Source of the DNA: an uncultured Dehalococcoidia bacterium | GTDB lineage: Bacteria; Chloroflexota; Dehalococcoidia; Lucifugimonadales; Lucifugimonadaceae | DNA: 64,000 nucleotides | Assembly (NCBI GenBank): GCA_951812795.1 | Contig: OX638325.1 | Span: forward strand, 2,256,277 to 2,320,276 | Direction: 5' to 3' | Part shown: positions 36,236 through 45,408 of the stretch, in pieces | Layout of the letters: each line of letters starts with the position of its first letter | Numbering within the stretch: the first letter of the stretch is position 1 | Notes under the pieces: generated by a model | Database searches by the model: none | The model's input: the letters and a program-made list of their open reading frames with translations, nothing else | What the model was told of the DNA's origin: nothing | Made by a program: the position numbers and the translations under genes

Positions 36236-37018
36236 CTATCGATAGACAACTTTGGTGTCACATATCAAGTCGTGTAGACCGCGTTTGTCACGCCGAAACG
36301 CGATCATCAAGAACCCGATGCCTAGTAGCAAGAGTGAGATGAGGTAGCACCAATATCGGGCGAAGGCCCTACCGACGCCGACCTTTGAGCCATCATTCCG
36401 AACCACTTCCAGTCCAAACAGCAGCTTTCCCAATGTAGTCGACCAAACCGCAACCCAAATAGAAAAGTACACCATACCCGTTACCGAGCCGATCCAGTCG
36501 AATGCTCCCCAACCCGGCTCATCTGATGTCCAGACTTCGATCCACCAATCGGCTACGGAGATCCCAGTAAACGAGGCTATCGTCACCGAAAACGCGAATG
36601 TGAGGAAGGAGTCAACGATGAAGGCGATCAAGCGAACCCAGAAACCTCCCAGTCGGTCAGTCGGCGTTCCAGAATCCGCGTTATCATGCGGCGCATATTC
36701 GCCTGTAGGCGAACCTTGTTGCTGTTGCGCTTCATCAAGCGGAAGTCCGCATGAATAGCAGTAAGCGGAGCCGGATTCGTTGACAGTTGAGCAACGCGGG
36801 CAACCCAAAAGGGTTTGCGGCGGTGGTGTAACAAACGATGATTCCCGTCGTGCCGCCTGTGCCGTTGGCCGCAATTGCCTGCCACACGCATCGCAGAAAT
36901 GACTGTCCCTCGGATTCACGCGTCCACAATCGGCGCAACGTGCGCGCAACTGAGCGCCGCAACGATTGCAGTACACGGCAAATTCAGCAACCTCGAACTG
37001 GCATCTGAAGCACTGCAT
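36236..37018 (-). CDS. Zinc-ribbon and RDD-domain membrane protein
   Basis: A 260-residue protein. The open frame extends upstream, but the ATG at 37018 opens directly on the zinc-ribbon domain (MQCFRCQF), so it is preferred; no Shine-Dalgarno is clear. In order: three CxxC pairs making zinc ribbons (CFRCQ/CNRCG, CADCG/CDACG, CPRCS/CYSCG), a Gln-rich linker, then an RDD membrane domain beginning GGFWVRLIAFIVDSFLTF with about three spans and ending GIGFLMIAFRRDKRGLHDLICDTKVVYR. The last 20 residues are nearly identical to the end of the DnaJ/RDD protein at 37969. The function of RDD domains is mostly transport or unknown. It starts 13 bases upstream of the PrsW-like gene. Confidence 0.82.
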   Translation of the reverse strand: MQCFRCQFEVAEFAVYCNRCGAQLRARCADCGRVNPRDSHFCDACGRQLRPTAQAARRESSFVTPPPQTLLGCPRCSTVNESGSAYCYSCGLPLDEAQQQQGSPTGEYAPHDNADSGTPTDRLGGFWVRLIAFIVDSFLTFAFSVTIASFTGISVADWWIEVWTSDEPGWGAFDWIGSVTGMVYFSIWVAVWSTTLGKLLFGLEVVRNDGSKVGVGRAFARYWCYLISLLLLGIGFLMIAFRRDKRGLHDLICDTKVVYR

Positions 37019-37148
37019 GATAGTTTTTGCGTGTCCGATCTTTAAGATGTGTTCAACTCTGCGCCCCCGCATCCAGCGCGACGCTGAAATTGTATTACGG
37101 TGCTCGGCGATATTTTTTCGGGAGTCAATTGCCTGACTACCCAACGAA

Positions 37149-37691
37149 TCAGCCGCCACACCCGCCCAGCCACTCAACTATGAGGTCCTGGCTCTCGACC
37201 GCGTCACCGACCGCCTGCCTGAGCGCCTCTACAGCCTCCTCCAGCCTAATATCCGCGACCTCGCCCGATGACAAGCCGGCCGCTTCGAGAACGCGCTCGA
37301 AGTCGGAGGCTACGTTCTTGATCTCTTCATAGACGGTGGGCAACGGCTCAGGTAGTTCAGTGGTGGCTATGGCGGTCACAGCACCGCCCATGTCGAACAG
37401 TTCCTTGGCCACCTTCCCCCGCCACACCAAGCTATCCGAAGGATCCTCAAGCAACTCATCTAGTTCCTCGCCCGCCTCGATCACCGTCTCCACCTCTTCT
37501 GCCATGTCCGTCACGTAGTCGACGACCTCCGGGACACACACCACGACAGGTTCGGGCGTGGCCGTGGGTGTCGGTCTTGGAGTTGGTGTAGGGACAGGCG
37601 TAGAAGTGGGAGTCGGCTCTGCCGCAGAACACGCCAGCAAGACCGCCATCACGATGGACACGCCCACCAAACTGAATTTTGACAAGATCAT
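37149..37691 (-). CDS. Small lipoprotein with Pro/Thr-rich linker
   Basis: A 180-residue secreted lipoprotein. The signal peptide (FSLVGVSIVMAVLLAC) ends in the lipobox VLLAC, followed by a Pro/Thr linker (PTPTSTPVPTPTPRPTPT) and a mostly acidic, helical domain with only two cysteines. The Shine-Dalgarno AAAGGAG directly abuts the ATG at 37691, so the TTG two codons later, 6 bases from GGAG, may be the real start. The left end of a MITE-like element begins right upstream of that site, so its promoter must lie in or beyond the element. I do not recognise the domain. Confidence 0.7.
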   Translation of the reverse strand: MILSKFSLVGVSIVMAVLLACSAAEPTPTSTPVPTPTPRPTPTATPEPVVVCVPEVVDYVTDMAEEVETVIEAGEELDELLEDPSDSLVWRGKVAKELFDMGGAVTAIATTELPEPLPTVYEEIKNVASDFERVLEAAGLSSGEVADIRLEEAVEALRQAVGDAVESQDLIVEWLGGCGG

Positions 37692-37698
37692 CTCCTTT

Positions 37699-37859
37699 GG
37701 GTGCTGTGCACAACCACCGTCATTCCGGCGAAAGCCGGCGCTTCAGCGGACGGAACGTCCATCCAGAGGGGCCGGGCAACGGAGTACAACGCGAAACCCC
37801 GAGACTACCCCCCTTGCTTCCCCCTTGAGCATCAAAGGGGAGGGTTGTGCTCGATGGAT
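37699..37859. mobile_element. MITE-like element, copy 3 (right end degenerate)
   Basis: The left end GGGTGCTGTGCACAACC is the intact 17-bp inverted repeat of the family. The right end GGTTGTGCTC (37843-37852) is degenerate beyond that. In this copy the interior palindrome is followed by GCGCTTCAGCGGACGGAACG, the variant also seen near 33330 and 33520. No flanking duplication is clear. Confidence 0.6.
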
Positions 37860-37968
37860 TAGTTTACCTATTAGACGGATGAAATATCCAGCCGATACCC
37901 CGCACTCGATTGCCCCCGCGCCCGGCGCAGACGCCAGAAAAAATCAGCCGACCCGCGGCTCAACCGAT

Positions 37969-38844
37969 CTATCGATACACCACTTTCGTGTCGCAGATCA
38001 AGTCGTGCAGTCCACGTTTGTCTTGCGAAAATGCGATCATCAAGAACCCGATGCCGAAAATCAAACCTGAAAGGTTGTAGCACAAATACCTGGTAAATGA
38101 TCGACAGAAACCAATCTTTGAACCATCTGTGCGTACCACATACAATCCAAAAATCCGTTTTCCTAGTGTGGTTGACCAATTAGCCACCAAAACCGGGAAA
38201 TAAAGAACTACTAATGCCAAAAACATCCATGAGACCGCTACGGAACCGGCCGAGTATGAGCCCGGACGGAATAAATCAAAAACAAACGGAACTAAAATCA
38301 AACCATAGATGCACGCCATATCTATCAAGTAAGCAGCCAAACGGACCCAGAATCCTCCCGGCCGCCCAAAACCTGAAACGTCACCGGTACCGTAACCCGG
38401 CCCGTGACCTCTTTCCGAGGAATTCGATCGGTCTTGTTGACTAGCTTCATCAAACGGATACCCGCACGAGTAGCAATAAACCGAACCCTCGTCGTTGCTA
38501 CTATCACAACGCGGGCAAGTAACCACCCGAGGCGGCGGCCGGTACCATTCTCCCCCCGGCGGCGAATCAGCATGGGGTCGTCGCCACGCCTGAGGACCGG
38601 ACGCTGAGCGGGTTTCGCCCCGCTCCTGTCGGTCAAAAGCAGCCCGACTATCTTCATCCTTCAGAATTGCCCAAGCCGCATTGACGCGCTGCATCATCCG
38701 CATCGAATACTCGTCATTAGGATTGCGGTCCGGATGCCAGCGAAGGGCATGTTGACGGTAGGCAGCCTGTATCTCCTGATTCGATGCATTGGGCGAGACA
38801 CCCAAAACCTCGTACGGATTCAATGAGAATGATTCAGGGCGCAT
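37969..38844 (-). CDS. DnaJ-domain, zinc-ribbon and RDD-domain membrane protein
   Basis: A 291-residue fusion. The N-terminal J domain (residues 8-75, NPYEVLGVSPNASNQEIQAAY) has the H37-P38-D39 motif needed to stimulate Hsp70. A linker leads to one zinc ribbon (CPRCDSSNDEGSVYCYSCG), which nearly matches the third ribbon of the protein at 36236. An RDD membrane domain follows (GGFWVRLAAYLIDMACIYG) and ends LICDTKVVYR like its neighbour. J-domain proteins with a membrane domain can recruit DnaK to the membrane, which is the likely general role here. The order J-ribbon-RDD is unusual. Confidence 0.85.
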   Translation of the reverse strand: MRPESFSLNPYEVLGVSPNASNQEIQAAYRQHALRWHPDRNPNDEYSMRMMQRVNAAWAILKDEDSRAAFDRQERGETRSASGPQAWRRPHADSPPGGEWYRPPPRVVTCPRCDSSNDEGSVYCYSCGYPFDEASQQDRSNSSERGHGPGYGTGDVSGFGRPGGFWVRLAAYLIDMACIYGLILVPFVFDLFRPGSYSAGSVAVSWMFLALVVLYFPVLVANWSTTLGKRIFGLYVVRTDGSKIGFCRSFTRYLCYNLSGLIFGIGFLMIAFSQDKRGLHDLICDTKVVYR

Positions 38845-39026
38845 TCGATCCAGTTGCTTGTCGGCGAGCGAGCGAGTTCAATCCAACTTAATTCTTGCGC
38901 GCCGATCAACGCATCGCATTTTACCGCCATTCCGCGAAAACGTGAATCCAAACACCAACCCAATCAACCACAACACTCATCCTTAAAATCCTTCCCATCC
39001 TAGTTCATACATGCTAAAATAAACCC

Positions 39027-40028
39027 ATGCCCAAAAACCCAACATACAACCTCCCGAAACTCAACCACAACCAAATCCGCAAAACCCAAAACGACCCCGT
39101 CTGGTTCGCCAAAAACATCCTCGCAGCCAATCCCTGGAAAAAACAACGCGAAATCCTCAACGCACTCACCCGGCACGACTTCATCGCCGTCCGATCATGC
39201 AACGGCGCCGGTAAATCATACGCCGCCGCAATCGCAACCATATGGTGGCTAATGGCACACCAAGACGCCATCGTCATCACCACCGCTCCATCCGAGCGAC
39301 AAGTCCGTCAGATCCTGTGGCGTGAAATCAGATCCCTCTACCTCCGCAACGTAGACACCATCCAAGGCAAAATCACGCAGACACGACTCGACATTTCACC
39401 ACGCAGATTCGCCATCGGCTTCACCGCTACCTCCGAGGTCCGATTCCAAGGATTCCACAGCCCAAACCTACTCGCCATCGTCGACGAAGCATCGGGCGTG
39501 AAGGAAGAAATCTACGACGCCGTCCTCAGCTGTCTCACCTCAAGCAACTCAAAACTACTCCTCATCGGCAATCCCACAAACCTCACCGGCACCTTCTACG
39601 ACGCATTCCACGACAAGCACGACCTCTGGCACCAAATCCACATCTCCGCCCACGAAACACCCGCATTCCAGCAATACCCCACCGACCACGAATTCCTCGC
39701 CAACGCCGCATGGCATATACGCCGACCAAACATCGAAGAACCCAACGGCATCGCAACCCCCAGATGGGCCGAACACATCGCCAAACACCACGGCGAAAAA
39801 TCCAAAACATACCAAGTCCGAGTCCTCGGACAATTCCCCCAACCAACCCCACCGACCCGCGCCAGAAAACGAAATCCCCGTACAACTGGTTTTCCCCCGC
39901 TCGCGGGGGAAATGTCCGAAGGACAAAGGGGGCCCGAACAACCATCCAGCTCATCCCCCGAAGCCACCCTAACCATCGCCCAAAGAAACCGAATTCGCCC
40001 CCGCCGAGTGCGCTCCCAAATCTTGTAG
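39027..40028 (+). pseudogene. Truncated phage terminase large subunit (prophage relic)
   Basis: The first ~270 residues match the ATPase half of a large terminase: a P-loop-like S57-C-N-G-A-G-K63-S64, Walker B D153-E154 (LLAIVDEASG), the coupling segment LLLIGNPTNLTGTFYDAF, and YQVRVLGQFPQ. The C-terminal nuclease domain that cuts DNA should follow. Instead the frame enters a dispersed repeat at about 39891 (translated FPPLAGEMSEGQRGP) and stops at 40028. No portal, capsid or integrase gene is nearby. A broken leftover from a prophage or gene-transfer-like element is the best reading. Confidence 0.75.
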
Positions 40029-40069
40029 CACACCTCCACTCCCGTCATCCCACACCCAACCGCCATCCA

Positions 40070-40230
40070 GCACGACCGTAGGGGCGACCCTTGTGGTCGC
40101 CCTCCGCCACGACCCTCGCGTTCACCCCCGGCGCAATCCAACGCGAACGTTCCCACTCCCGTCATCCCGCACCCTCCTGTCATTCCCCGCGCCCCCCCCT
40201 GTCATTCCGAGCGCAGCGAGGAATCTCCCC
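40070..40230. repeat. Cluster of dispersed repeats
   Basis: A hairpin GGGCGACC-CTTGT-GGTCGCCC (40082-40102) with flanking GTAGGG, several GTCATCCC/GTCATTCC fragments, and TGTCATTCCGAGCGCAGCGA (40199-40218). The stretch 40029-40299 is otherwise empty. Confidence 0.65.
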
Positions 40231-40299
40231 AAAAAATGTCAAAATTCGCAACAAATTGCCACAAAAATACCAATACATGTGTACAATTAAGAATTGAAG

Positions 40300-40855
40300 A
40301 CTTCAGGCAGAGCCGTGCTGACGAGTGCGGACACCAATCTAGCCGTTGGACGGCAGGGAGTAAGCGTTAGATCGTGAAAGCGCAACACATAAACAGCGAG
40401 TACACGGGGTCCTGCGAAGGTAACCCGGATTCGCGTGTTCGTGGAAGCCATCTCTGGCGACGCCCCTCAACCGAGTTAGAGCCGGTTGCAACGTTCAGCG
40501 GTTCCGTTCGAAGCGATCGATGTAACAAGTCCCGGTCGCCGAGGGCTAATGCACCCTCGGCAACACGAGCCAGCAAGACATTCAACCGATGTCTCGCCAA
40601 GGGCCGGGTAAGCGGTCGTGAATTCGGCAGACGTCGGACCCTTGTCGCCAACGGGTCGCGGCTACGGCACGAGGATGTGCAAAACTACCCGATGGGAAGC
40701 GGCCGAGCTCAAACTCCAGGCCGTAACCCGGGCCCACGGTCTGGCAACGTGGGCAGTGACCGGACGAGGGAAGCTAGCAGTCCAATATCTCGCACAAAAC
40801 GGCAACGCCTGATGGATTGGCACCTCACGCGAAAGGTGCCAATCCCCTTCAACGG
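40300..40855 (+). other. Structured non-coding block, possible IS200/IS605-type remnant with omega-RNA-like end
   Basis: About 550 bases unlike the flanking repeats. Stem-loops seen: GCCGAGGG/CCCTCGGC (40538-40561), GCCCACG/CGTGGGC (40732-40754), and a perfect 12-bp GGATTGGCACCT/AGGTGCCAATCC with 8-base loop (40814-40845) followed by CCTTCAAC. A subterminal hairpin followed by TCAA is how right ends of IS200/IS605 elements look, and TnpB guide RNAs end there. A 170-residue frame (40374-40886) shows no recognisable motif. No TnpA or TnpB gene is present. The assignment is tentative; a stand-alone structured RNA or an unrelated relic are alternatives. Confidence 0.35.
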
Positions 40856-40975
40856 CAAAAACAAAACCACTGCCCCCAACCACTAAACCCGGGCAGCCAT
40901 AACAACCAAACCAACGGAAGTCACTTCCGTCACTTAAACATACCCAATCCTCCTCCGCGCACCCCGCAAAACTAT

Positions 40976-41215
40976 CGTCATTCCGGCGAAAGCCGGAATC
41001 CAGAGGGGCAGGGCAGGGGCAGGCGCACGTGATCTAACCATGAATCCGTCGTAAGGGAGGTCCCCTCCCCTTCGCGAAGCGAAGGGGACGCGGAGCGAAG
41101 CGAACGCAGGGGATGCCCACGGACGAGGGGAAAGATGGAGCCGATCACCGCAACACCCCCCTCCCACAACAACCGTCCCCTCTCCCGCTCGGCGGGAGAG
41201 GGCTAGGGTGAGGGC
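40976..41215. repeat. Cluster of three dispersed repeat types
   Basis: In order: the palindrome CGTCATTCCGGCGAAAGCCG and following bases (40976-41009), the CCCCTTCGC-GAA-GCGAAGGGG hairpin with GCGAACGCAGG tail (41057-41110), and CCCTCTCCCGC-TCG-GCGGGAGAGGG with GTGAGGG (41176-41214). They fill the space downstream of the transporter E permease. Confidence 0.7.
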
Positions 41216-41304
41216 AAACGGGGACCAATGGGCGGTGAATCGTCCAATCAGAACACCCACCCCAGCGCAACGCAGTACCCCACCTACCTTGATCGAACAA
41301 CAAC

Positions 41305-42204
41305 CTACCCCAACTGCCGCAACCGCGGATCCAACCGATCCCGCAACCAATCCCCAAAGAAGTTCAACGCCATCACCGTCAAAAACAGCGCCGTCCCCGG
41401 TATCACCGAAGTCCACCAAGCCGTCTGCAGATAGTCACGTCCTTCAGCAACCATATTTCCCCACGAAGGCGTCGGCGCCGGAATGCCCGCCCCCAAGAAA
41501 CTCAACGTAGCTTCGTACAAGATGAGATTTCCGACGCTCAACGAAGAGATTACGGTGATGGTGCCGATCGTACCGGGAAAAATATGGCGAAACAAGATCC
41601 GTGTGGTCGACGCACCCGAAATCCTCGCAAAAGCCACAAAATTACTCTCCTTAAGCACCAGTACGTCAGCCCTCACGTTGCGCGGGAACGAAACCCAAGC
41701 TACCAAGATCATCAAAACCATGATCGTGCTGAAACTCGCGCCGAAAATTATCGCCGCCACCAACGCAAGCAACAAGAAGGGGAAACCCATCCAAATATCC
41801 ACGATGCGCATAATGACCTCGTCCACGAAACCACCAGCGTACCCAGCCCACAGACCAAGCCCCGTTCCTATCAACATGCCCGCGGAAAGCGCCACGGCCA
41901 TGACGGAAAGCGAAACTCTTGCTCCGTGTATGACCCGACTGAGCACGTCTCGACCAACATGGTCGCCGCCGAAAAGATACGGGCTGTCGTCTTGGTACAA
42001 CGGGCGGGCATTGCGATCGGGCAACGACTGATCGATCGGATCGTTCGGCGCGATCCAGTTCGCACCCAAACCCAACGTAACCAAAATCGCGATCAAAATC
42101 ACCGGCAGGATTGGCCACCGTCGCAGAATGTACCACAACGTCAACCGTTGACGTTGCGTCGGCGCAGACTGTACCGCCACACCAGCCGTTTGCTCTGCGT
42201 TCAT
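41305..42204 (-). CDS. ABC transporter permease, DppC/OppC type (system E)
   Basis: A 299-residue permease. Its first span (WPILPVILIAILVTLGLGA) follows a 28-residue cytoplasmic N-terminus. Then come NDPIDQSLPDRNARPLYQDD, GGDHVGRDVLSRVIHGA (the GTDxxGRD motif as GGDHVGRD), the coupling segment FARISGASTTRILFRHIFP, LSFLGAGIPAPTPSWGNMV and the C-terminal NFFGDWLRDRLDPRLRQLG. The ATG directly follows the TAG of the DppB-type gene. No ATPase gene is linked, so it must use a shared ATPase. Confidence 0.93.
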   Translation of the reverse strand: MNAEQTAGVAVQSAPTQRQRLTLWYILRRWPILPVILIAILVTLGLGANWIAPNDPIDQSLPDRNARPLYQDDSPYLFGGDHVGRDVLSRVIHGARVSLSVMAVALSAGMLIGTGLGLWAGYAGGFVDEVIMRIVDIWMGFPFLLLALVAAIIFGASFSTIMVLMILVAWVSFPRNVRADVLVLKESNFVAFARISGASTTRILFRHIFPGTIGTITVISSLSVGNLILYEATLSFLGAGIPAPTPSWGNMVAEGRDYLQTAWWTSVIPGTALFLTVMALNFFGDWLRDRLDPRLRQLG

Positions 42205-43161
42205 CTAGTCGTACCTGATCACCGGGTTCAAAACCCCGTACAACATATCGGCCAAGAAATTCGTCGCAACGAAAATCGCTGTGAACACCAAAACCGTGCT
42301 CGTCAACGTCGGGAAATCGTTGTTCCATACCGCATCAGTCATCAATTGCCCGACACCCGGCCAAGCGAAGATCCGCTCAACAACCACCGCTCCAGTTACG
42401 AAACTGGCCAAAACGATCGCCGATGTCGTCAACGGTTGGAGTATGGCGTTACGAAACGCGTGTTTCCAGATGACAATCTTGTAGTTCGTGCCCTTAGCCC
42501 TAGCCAGCGTTACGTATTCCGAATCCAATACCTCAAGCATCGCCGACCGCGTCAACCTCAACAACGCTGCCGCAGGTCCCCAACCAAGCGCAAAAGCCGG
42601 CATTACTAAATACTTGAACTTTGCCCACGTCCAAAACGGCACGTCATCCGGACCAGCAGTCCCCACTGGCAACCAATCCAACGTCACCGCAAACAACAGG
42701 ATCGCCATGATGCAAACCCAAAATATCGGCGCCGCCTGACCGACCAATGCGATTGTGCGACTGACGTAATCCGACAGCGACCCCCGTTTGACCGCCGAAA
42801 TCACGCCCAACGGTACTCCCATCAAAATCGCCAGAATGAACGAAGCAACAGCCAGCTGCATCGTCGGCGCCGCACGTTCCCAAATCAATTTCCGAACCGA
42901 CGTCTCCGATACGATCGTATCTCCAAAATCACCGGTCAACACCCTCCCCAACCAAACGAGATACTGCACCACCAGTGGCTTGTCGAGTCCCAGTTTCTGA
43001 CTCAGTTGCTCAACCCGCTCTGGACTCATCCCATACCCACCCGGCTTCGCAAACAAAAGCAACGGATCACCCGCCATCCGCGAAAGACCGAACACGAACA
43101 TCGTCGCAGCGAGCAAAGTAATAATCGCGAAGATGAGTTTCCTGATCAGATAGCGACGCAT
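42205..43161 (-). CDS. ABC transporter permease, DppB/OppB type (system E)
   Basis: A 318-residue permease that begins MRRYLIRKLIFAIITLLAAT. It has the external segment QKLGLDKPLVVQYLVWLGRV, the coupling helix RAKGTNYKIVIWKHAFRNA and the C-terminal LADMLYGVLNPVIRYD. It is transcribed after SBP E, from which it is separated by 99 bases with a strong hairpin. It shares the opening MRRYLIR and other details with the system G permease at 60500, so E and G are more related to each other than to A-D. Confidence 0.93.
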   Translation of the reverse strand: MRRYLIRKLIFAIITLLAATMFVFGLSRMAGDPLLLFAKPGGYGMSPERVEQLSQKLGLDKPLVVQYLVWLGRVLTGDFGDTIVSETSVRKLIWERAAPTMQLAVASFILAILMGVPLGVISAVKRGSLSDYVSRTIALVGQAAPIFWVCIMAILLFAVTLDWLPVGTAGPDDVPFWTWAKFKYLVMPAFALGWGPAAALLRLTRSAMLEVLDSEYVTLARAKGTNYKIVIWKHAFRNAILQPLTTSAIVLASFVTGAVVVERIFAWPGVGQLMTDAVWNNDFPTLTSTVLVFTAIFVATNFLADMLYGVLNPVIRYD

Positions 43162-43211
43162 GTTGAACCCATTATCGTCTCAACTAGACGACCATGTAAA
43201 AAGAATCCGAA

Positions 43212-43248
43212 ACCTCCCGCAGGCCAGATATTCCGACCTGCGGGAGGT
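43212..43248 (-). terminator. Strong hairpin between SBP E and its permeases
   Basis: Perfect 12-bp arms (ACCTCCCGCAGG and complement) with a 13-base loop. On the transcribed strand a U-rich stretch (TTCTTTTT) follows some bases later, so partial termination is possible. Confidence 0.65.
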
Positions 43249-43260
43249 AACAGCGGTTCC

Positions 43261-45408
43261 TTATTTCAAGACGATGTTTTCAGGCGAGTTGTAGCCGCCA
43301 CCAATGTGCATCGGCCACTCCGCAATGTAGTTCGGATTCGCGTAGTAAGCCTGCGGTACCGTCACGTAACCCGGGAACAAAGCCCAGTTGTGCATGTACG
43401 CAAGATACTCCTTGTTGATCCGAATGCGTTCACTGCGGTCCGGTTCCGAAGCCGCTGCCTCGTACCACGCCAAGATGTCAGGCGATTCGAAACCGCAACT
43501 GAATCCTCCGCGCGTCAACGTAGTCTGCACAAGACCCTTCGGCCAGTCGAACGGGTACGCCTCTTGTCCGTCGTCACAAGACGTCAGCATCGGCACCACG
43601 GTCGACCTGCTAACCAGTCCAGGCCGGAACACACCATACGCGTACTTCAGGACCTTGACGTTGATCCCAACGTCCGTCCAGAAACCAGCGATCGCATCGC
43701 CGATCTCGCCCGCGGGGCCTTCACCACCGCCAAGCTCCGGACCCACGAACAGCGGCATCTCAAACCGGACACCGTCATCGTTCGCTGGGTAACCCGCCTG
43801 GTCGAGCATGCTGTTCGCTGTATCGACATCGTAAGGATACTCATACTGAGAATCCCAGTTCGGGTTGAATGTGCTGAAGTAAGTCACGTGCACAGGATTA
43901 CCAACCCCGCCCAGTACGTGCTCGACGATCGCCTCGCGATCAACCGAACGAGCCAGAGCCTGCCGGACCAGCCGAGCTTGCTCCATGTCATCGATTCCCG
44001 GGGGATTGTCCCCATCATCAGGTTGGTGCGGGTTACCGACCCATTGGATCGGCCGAACGAAGACGCCGTGAGATGGGAAGTCAATCGCCTCACCCGTAAG
44101 CGCATTCGTGGTCTCCCACAAGTTGCCCGGGAACATCACGCCCTCTTGGATACCAGCGCCAGCGCCGACTTCCAAGAATCCAGACTGCTTCATCCGAGCC
44201 AGATCCTTCGGGTCGATGAACGAAACGTCAGACTCACCGTTCTGCAGCAGAGCCACGCGAGTGAATTCTTCCGGAACCGCCAAAACCTTGAACGAGTCGA
44301 TGCTGGCATTCTTCCGCCAGTGGTCGCCGTCAATCTTCTCGAGCGTGACGCTCGTGCCAGATTTAAAGTCGGCCACGCGGAACGGTCCGGTCCCGACGAA
44401 GTTGTCTTTCAACCAATCTCTGCCGTTCAGCTCGAAGGCTCGCTTCGATGTGGCCATGCTGGTCAACCCACCCGATGCCTCTTGGTTCAAGAAGTTGCTT
44501 GCCCAACGAACATCGAAGTTGTTGAATTGACCTACGATCGTGTAGTCATCAATCGCTTCAATCGGAGTGTCGCCGAACAGGGCGGTAAAGTTTGCAGCAC
44601 TTGCGGCGATCGACTCGGGGTTGATGGCCGGGTTTGTGCGGTTTATCACCCACGCCATGTCTTCCGCCTTCAACTCACCCCAACCATCGTGCAGTTGCAC
44701 GCCTTGCTTGATGGTGATCGTTACGGAACTCAAGTCGTCTGCCAAATCCCACGTGTCTGCCAACATCTCAACGTCCCAGTCGGCTGCGCCAGGGGTGAAC
44801 AGGTGTTCGCCCGCTCCCCAGCGGTCCGCTTGGAGCGGTGCGTCTGGCAAGCTGCCACCGTTGCCGCTGATGCTACCCAACGCAGAACCAACGTCTGCGA
44901 AGATCACATGGCCCGGTTGACTCTTGGATTGCGGCAAGTCGATCAGATCTATCGTCTCCTCCATCATCGCCTCGGGTGTGGCGGTCACTACCACTTGCAC
45001 TTCTTCCACCACTTCCTTGATGACCTCCTTCTCCACCTCAACTTCCTCAACCACAACGACCTCAACCGGCACTTCCTTCTCTACGACGACGGTCTGTACG
45101 ACGGTTTGACCGGCAACCTCAACTTCACGTTCGACCACGACGGTTTGGATCACGGTCTCGCCGGCGACCTCAACTTCCCTCTCAACCACAACGGTCTGTA
45201 CTACGGTCTCACCTGCGACCTGAACCTCCTTCTCCACAACCACGGTCTGAATCACCGTTTCTCCAGGTACTTGCTCAACGACGACGACGGTTTGGACAAC
45301 GGTTTCGGTGCCACCGCACGAAATCGCGAAGACCGCAACCGCCGCCATGATCGAAAGCAAGGCGGCAACAGCTGCTTTACGTTTGGGTTTTACAGTCAGA
45401 ATCTGCAT
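43261..45408 (-). CDS. ABC transporter substrate-binding lipoprotein, family 5 (system E)
   Basis: A 715-residue binding protein. GGAG lies 8 bases before the ATG. The signal peptide ends in AISC with C31. The Val/Glu stalk to about residue 150 has 17-residue units (GETVVQTVVVEREVEVA) encoded by 51-bp repeats. The SBP domain has DLADDLSSVTITIKQGVQLH, DGWGELKAEDMAWVINRTN, GTGPFRVADFKSGTSVTLEK and GGFSCGFESPDILAWYEAAA. The middle and C-terminal regions match SBP G (for example the GGFSC segment). It is upstream of two permeases with no ATPase. Confidence 0.93.
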   Translation of the reverse strand: MQILTVKPKRKAAVAALLSIMAAVAVFAISCGGTETVVQTVVVVEQVPGETVIQTVVVEKEVQVAGETVVQTVVVEREVEVAGETVIQTVVVEREVEVAGQTVVQTVVVEKEVPVEVVVVEEVEVEKEVIKEVVEEVQVVVTATPEAMMEETIDLIDLPQSKSQPGHVIFADVGSALGSISGNGGSLPDAPLQADRWGAGEHLFTPGAADWDVEMLADTWDLADDLSSVTITIKQGVQLHDGWGELKAEDMAWVINRTNPAINPESIAASAANFTALFGDTPIEAIDDYTIVGQFNNFDVRWASNFLNQEASGGLTSMATSKRAFELNGRDWLKDNFVGTGPFRVADFKSGTSVTLEKIDGDHWRKNASIDSFKVLAVPEEFTRVALLQNGESDVSFIDPKDLARMKQSGFLEVGAGAGIQEGVMFPGNLWETTNALTGEAIDFPSHGVFVRPIQWVGNPHQPDDGDNPPGIDDMEQARLVRQALARSVDREAIVEHVLGGVGNPVHVTYFSTFNPNWDSQYEYPYDVDTANSMLDQAGYPANDDGVRFEMPLFVGPELGGGEGPAGEIGDAIAGFWTDVGINVKVLKYAYGVFRPGLVSRSTVVPMLTSCDDGQEAYPFDWPKGLVQTTLTRGGFSCGFESPDILAWYEAAASEPDRSERIRINKEYLAYMHNWALFPGYVTVPQAYYANPNYIAEWPMHIGGGYNSPENIVLK

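Noticed and set aside
40374..40886. 170-codon frame as a gene
   Set aside because: No recognisable domain, Arg/Ser/Pro-rich composition, no convincing ribosome site, and it overlaps the stem-loops of the structured block.
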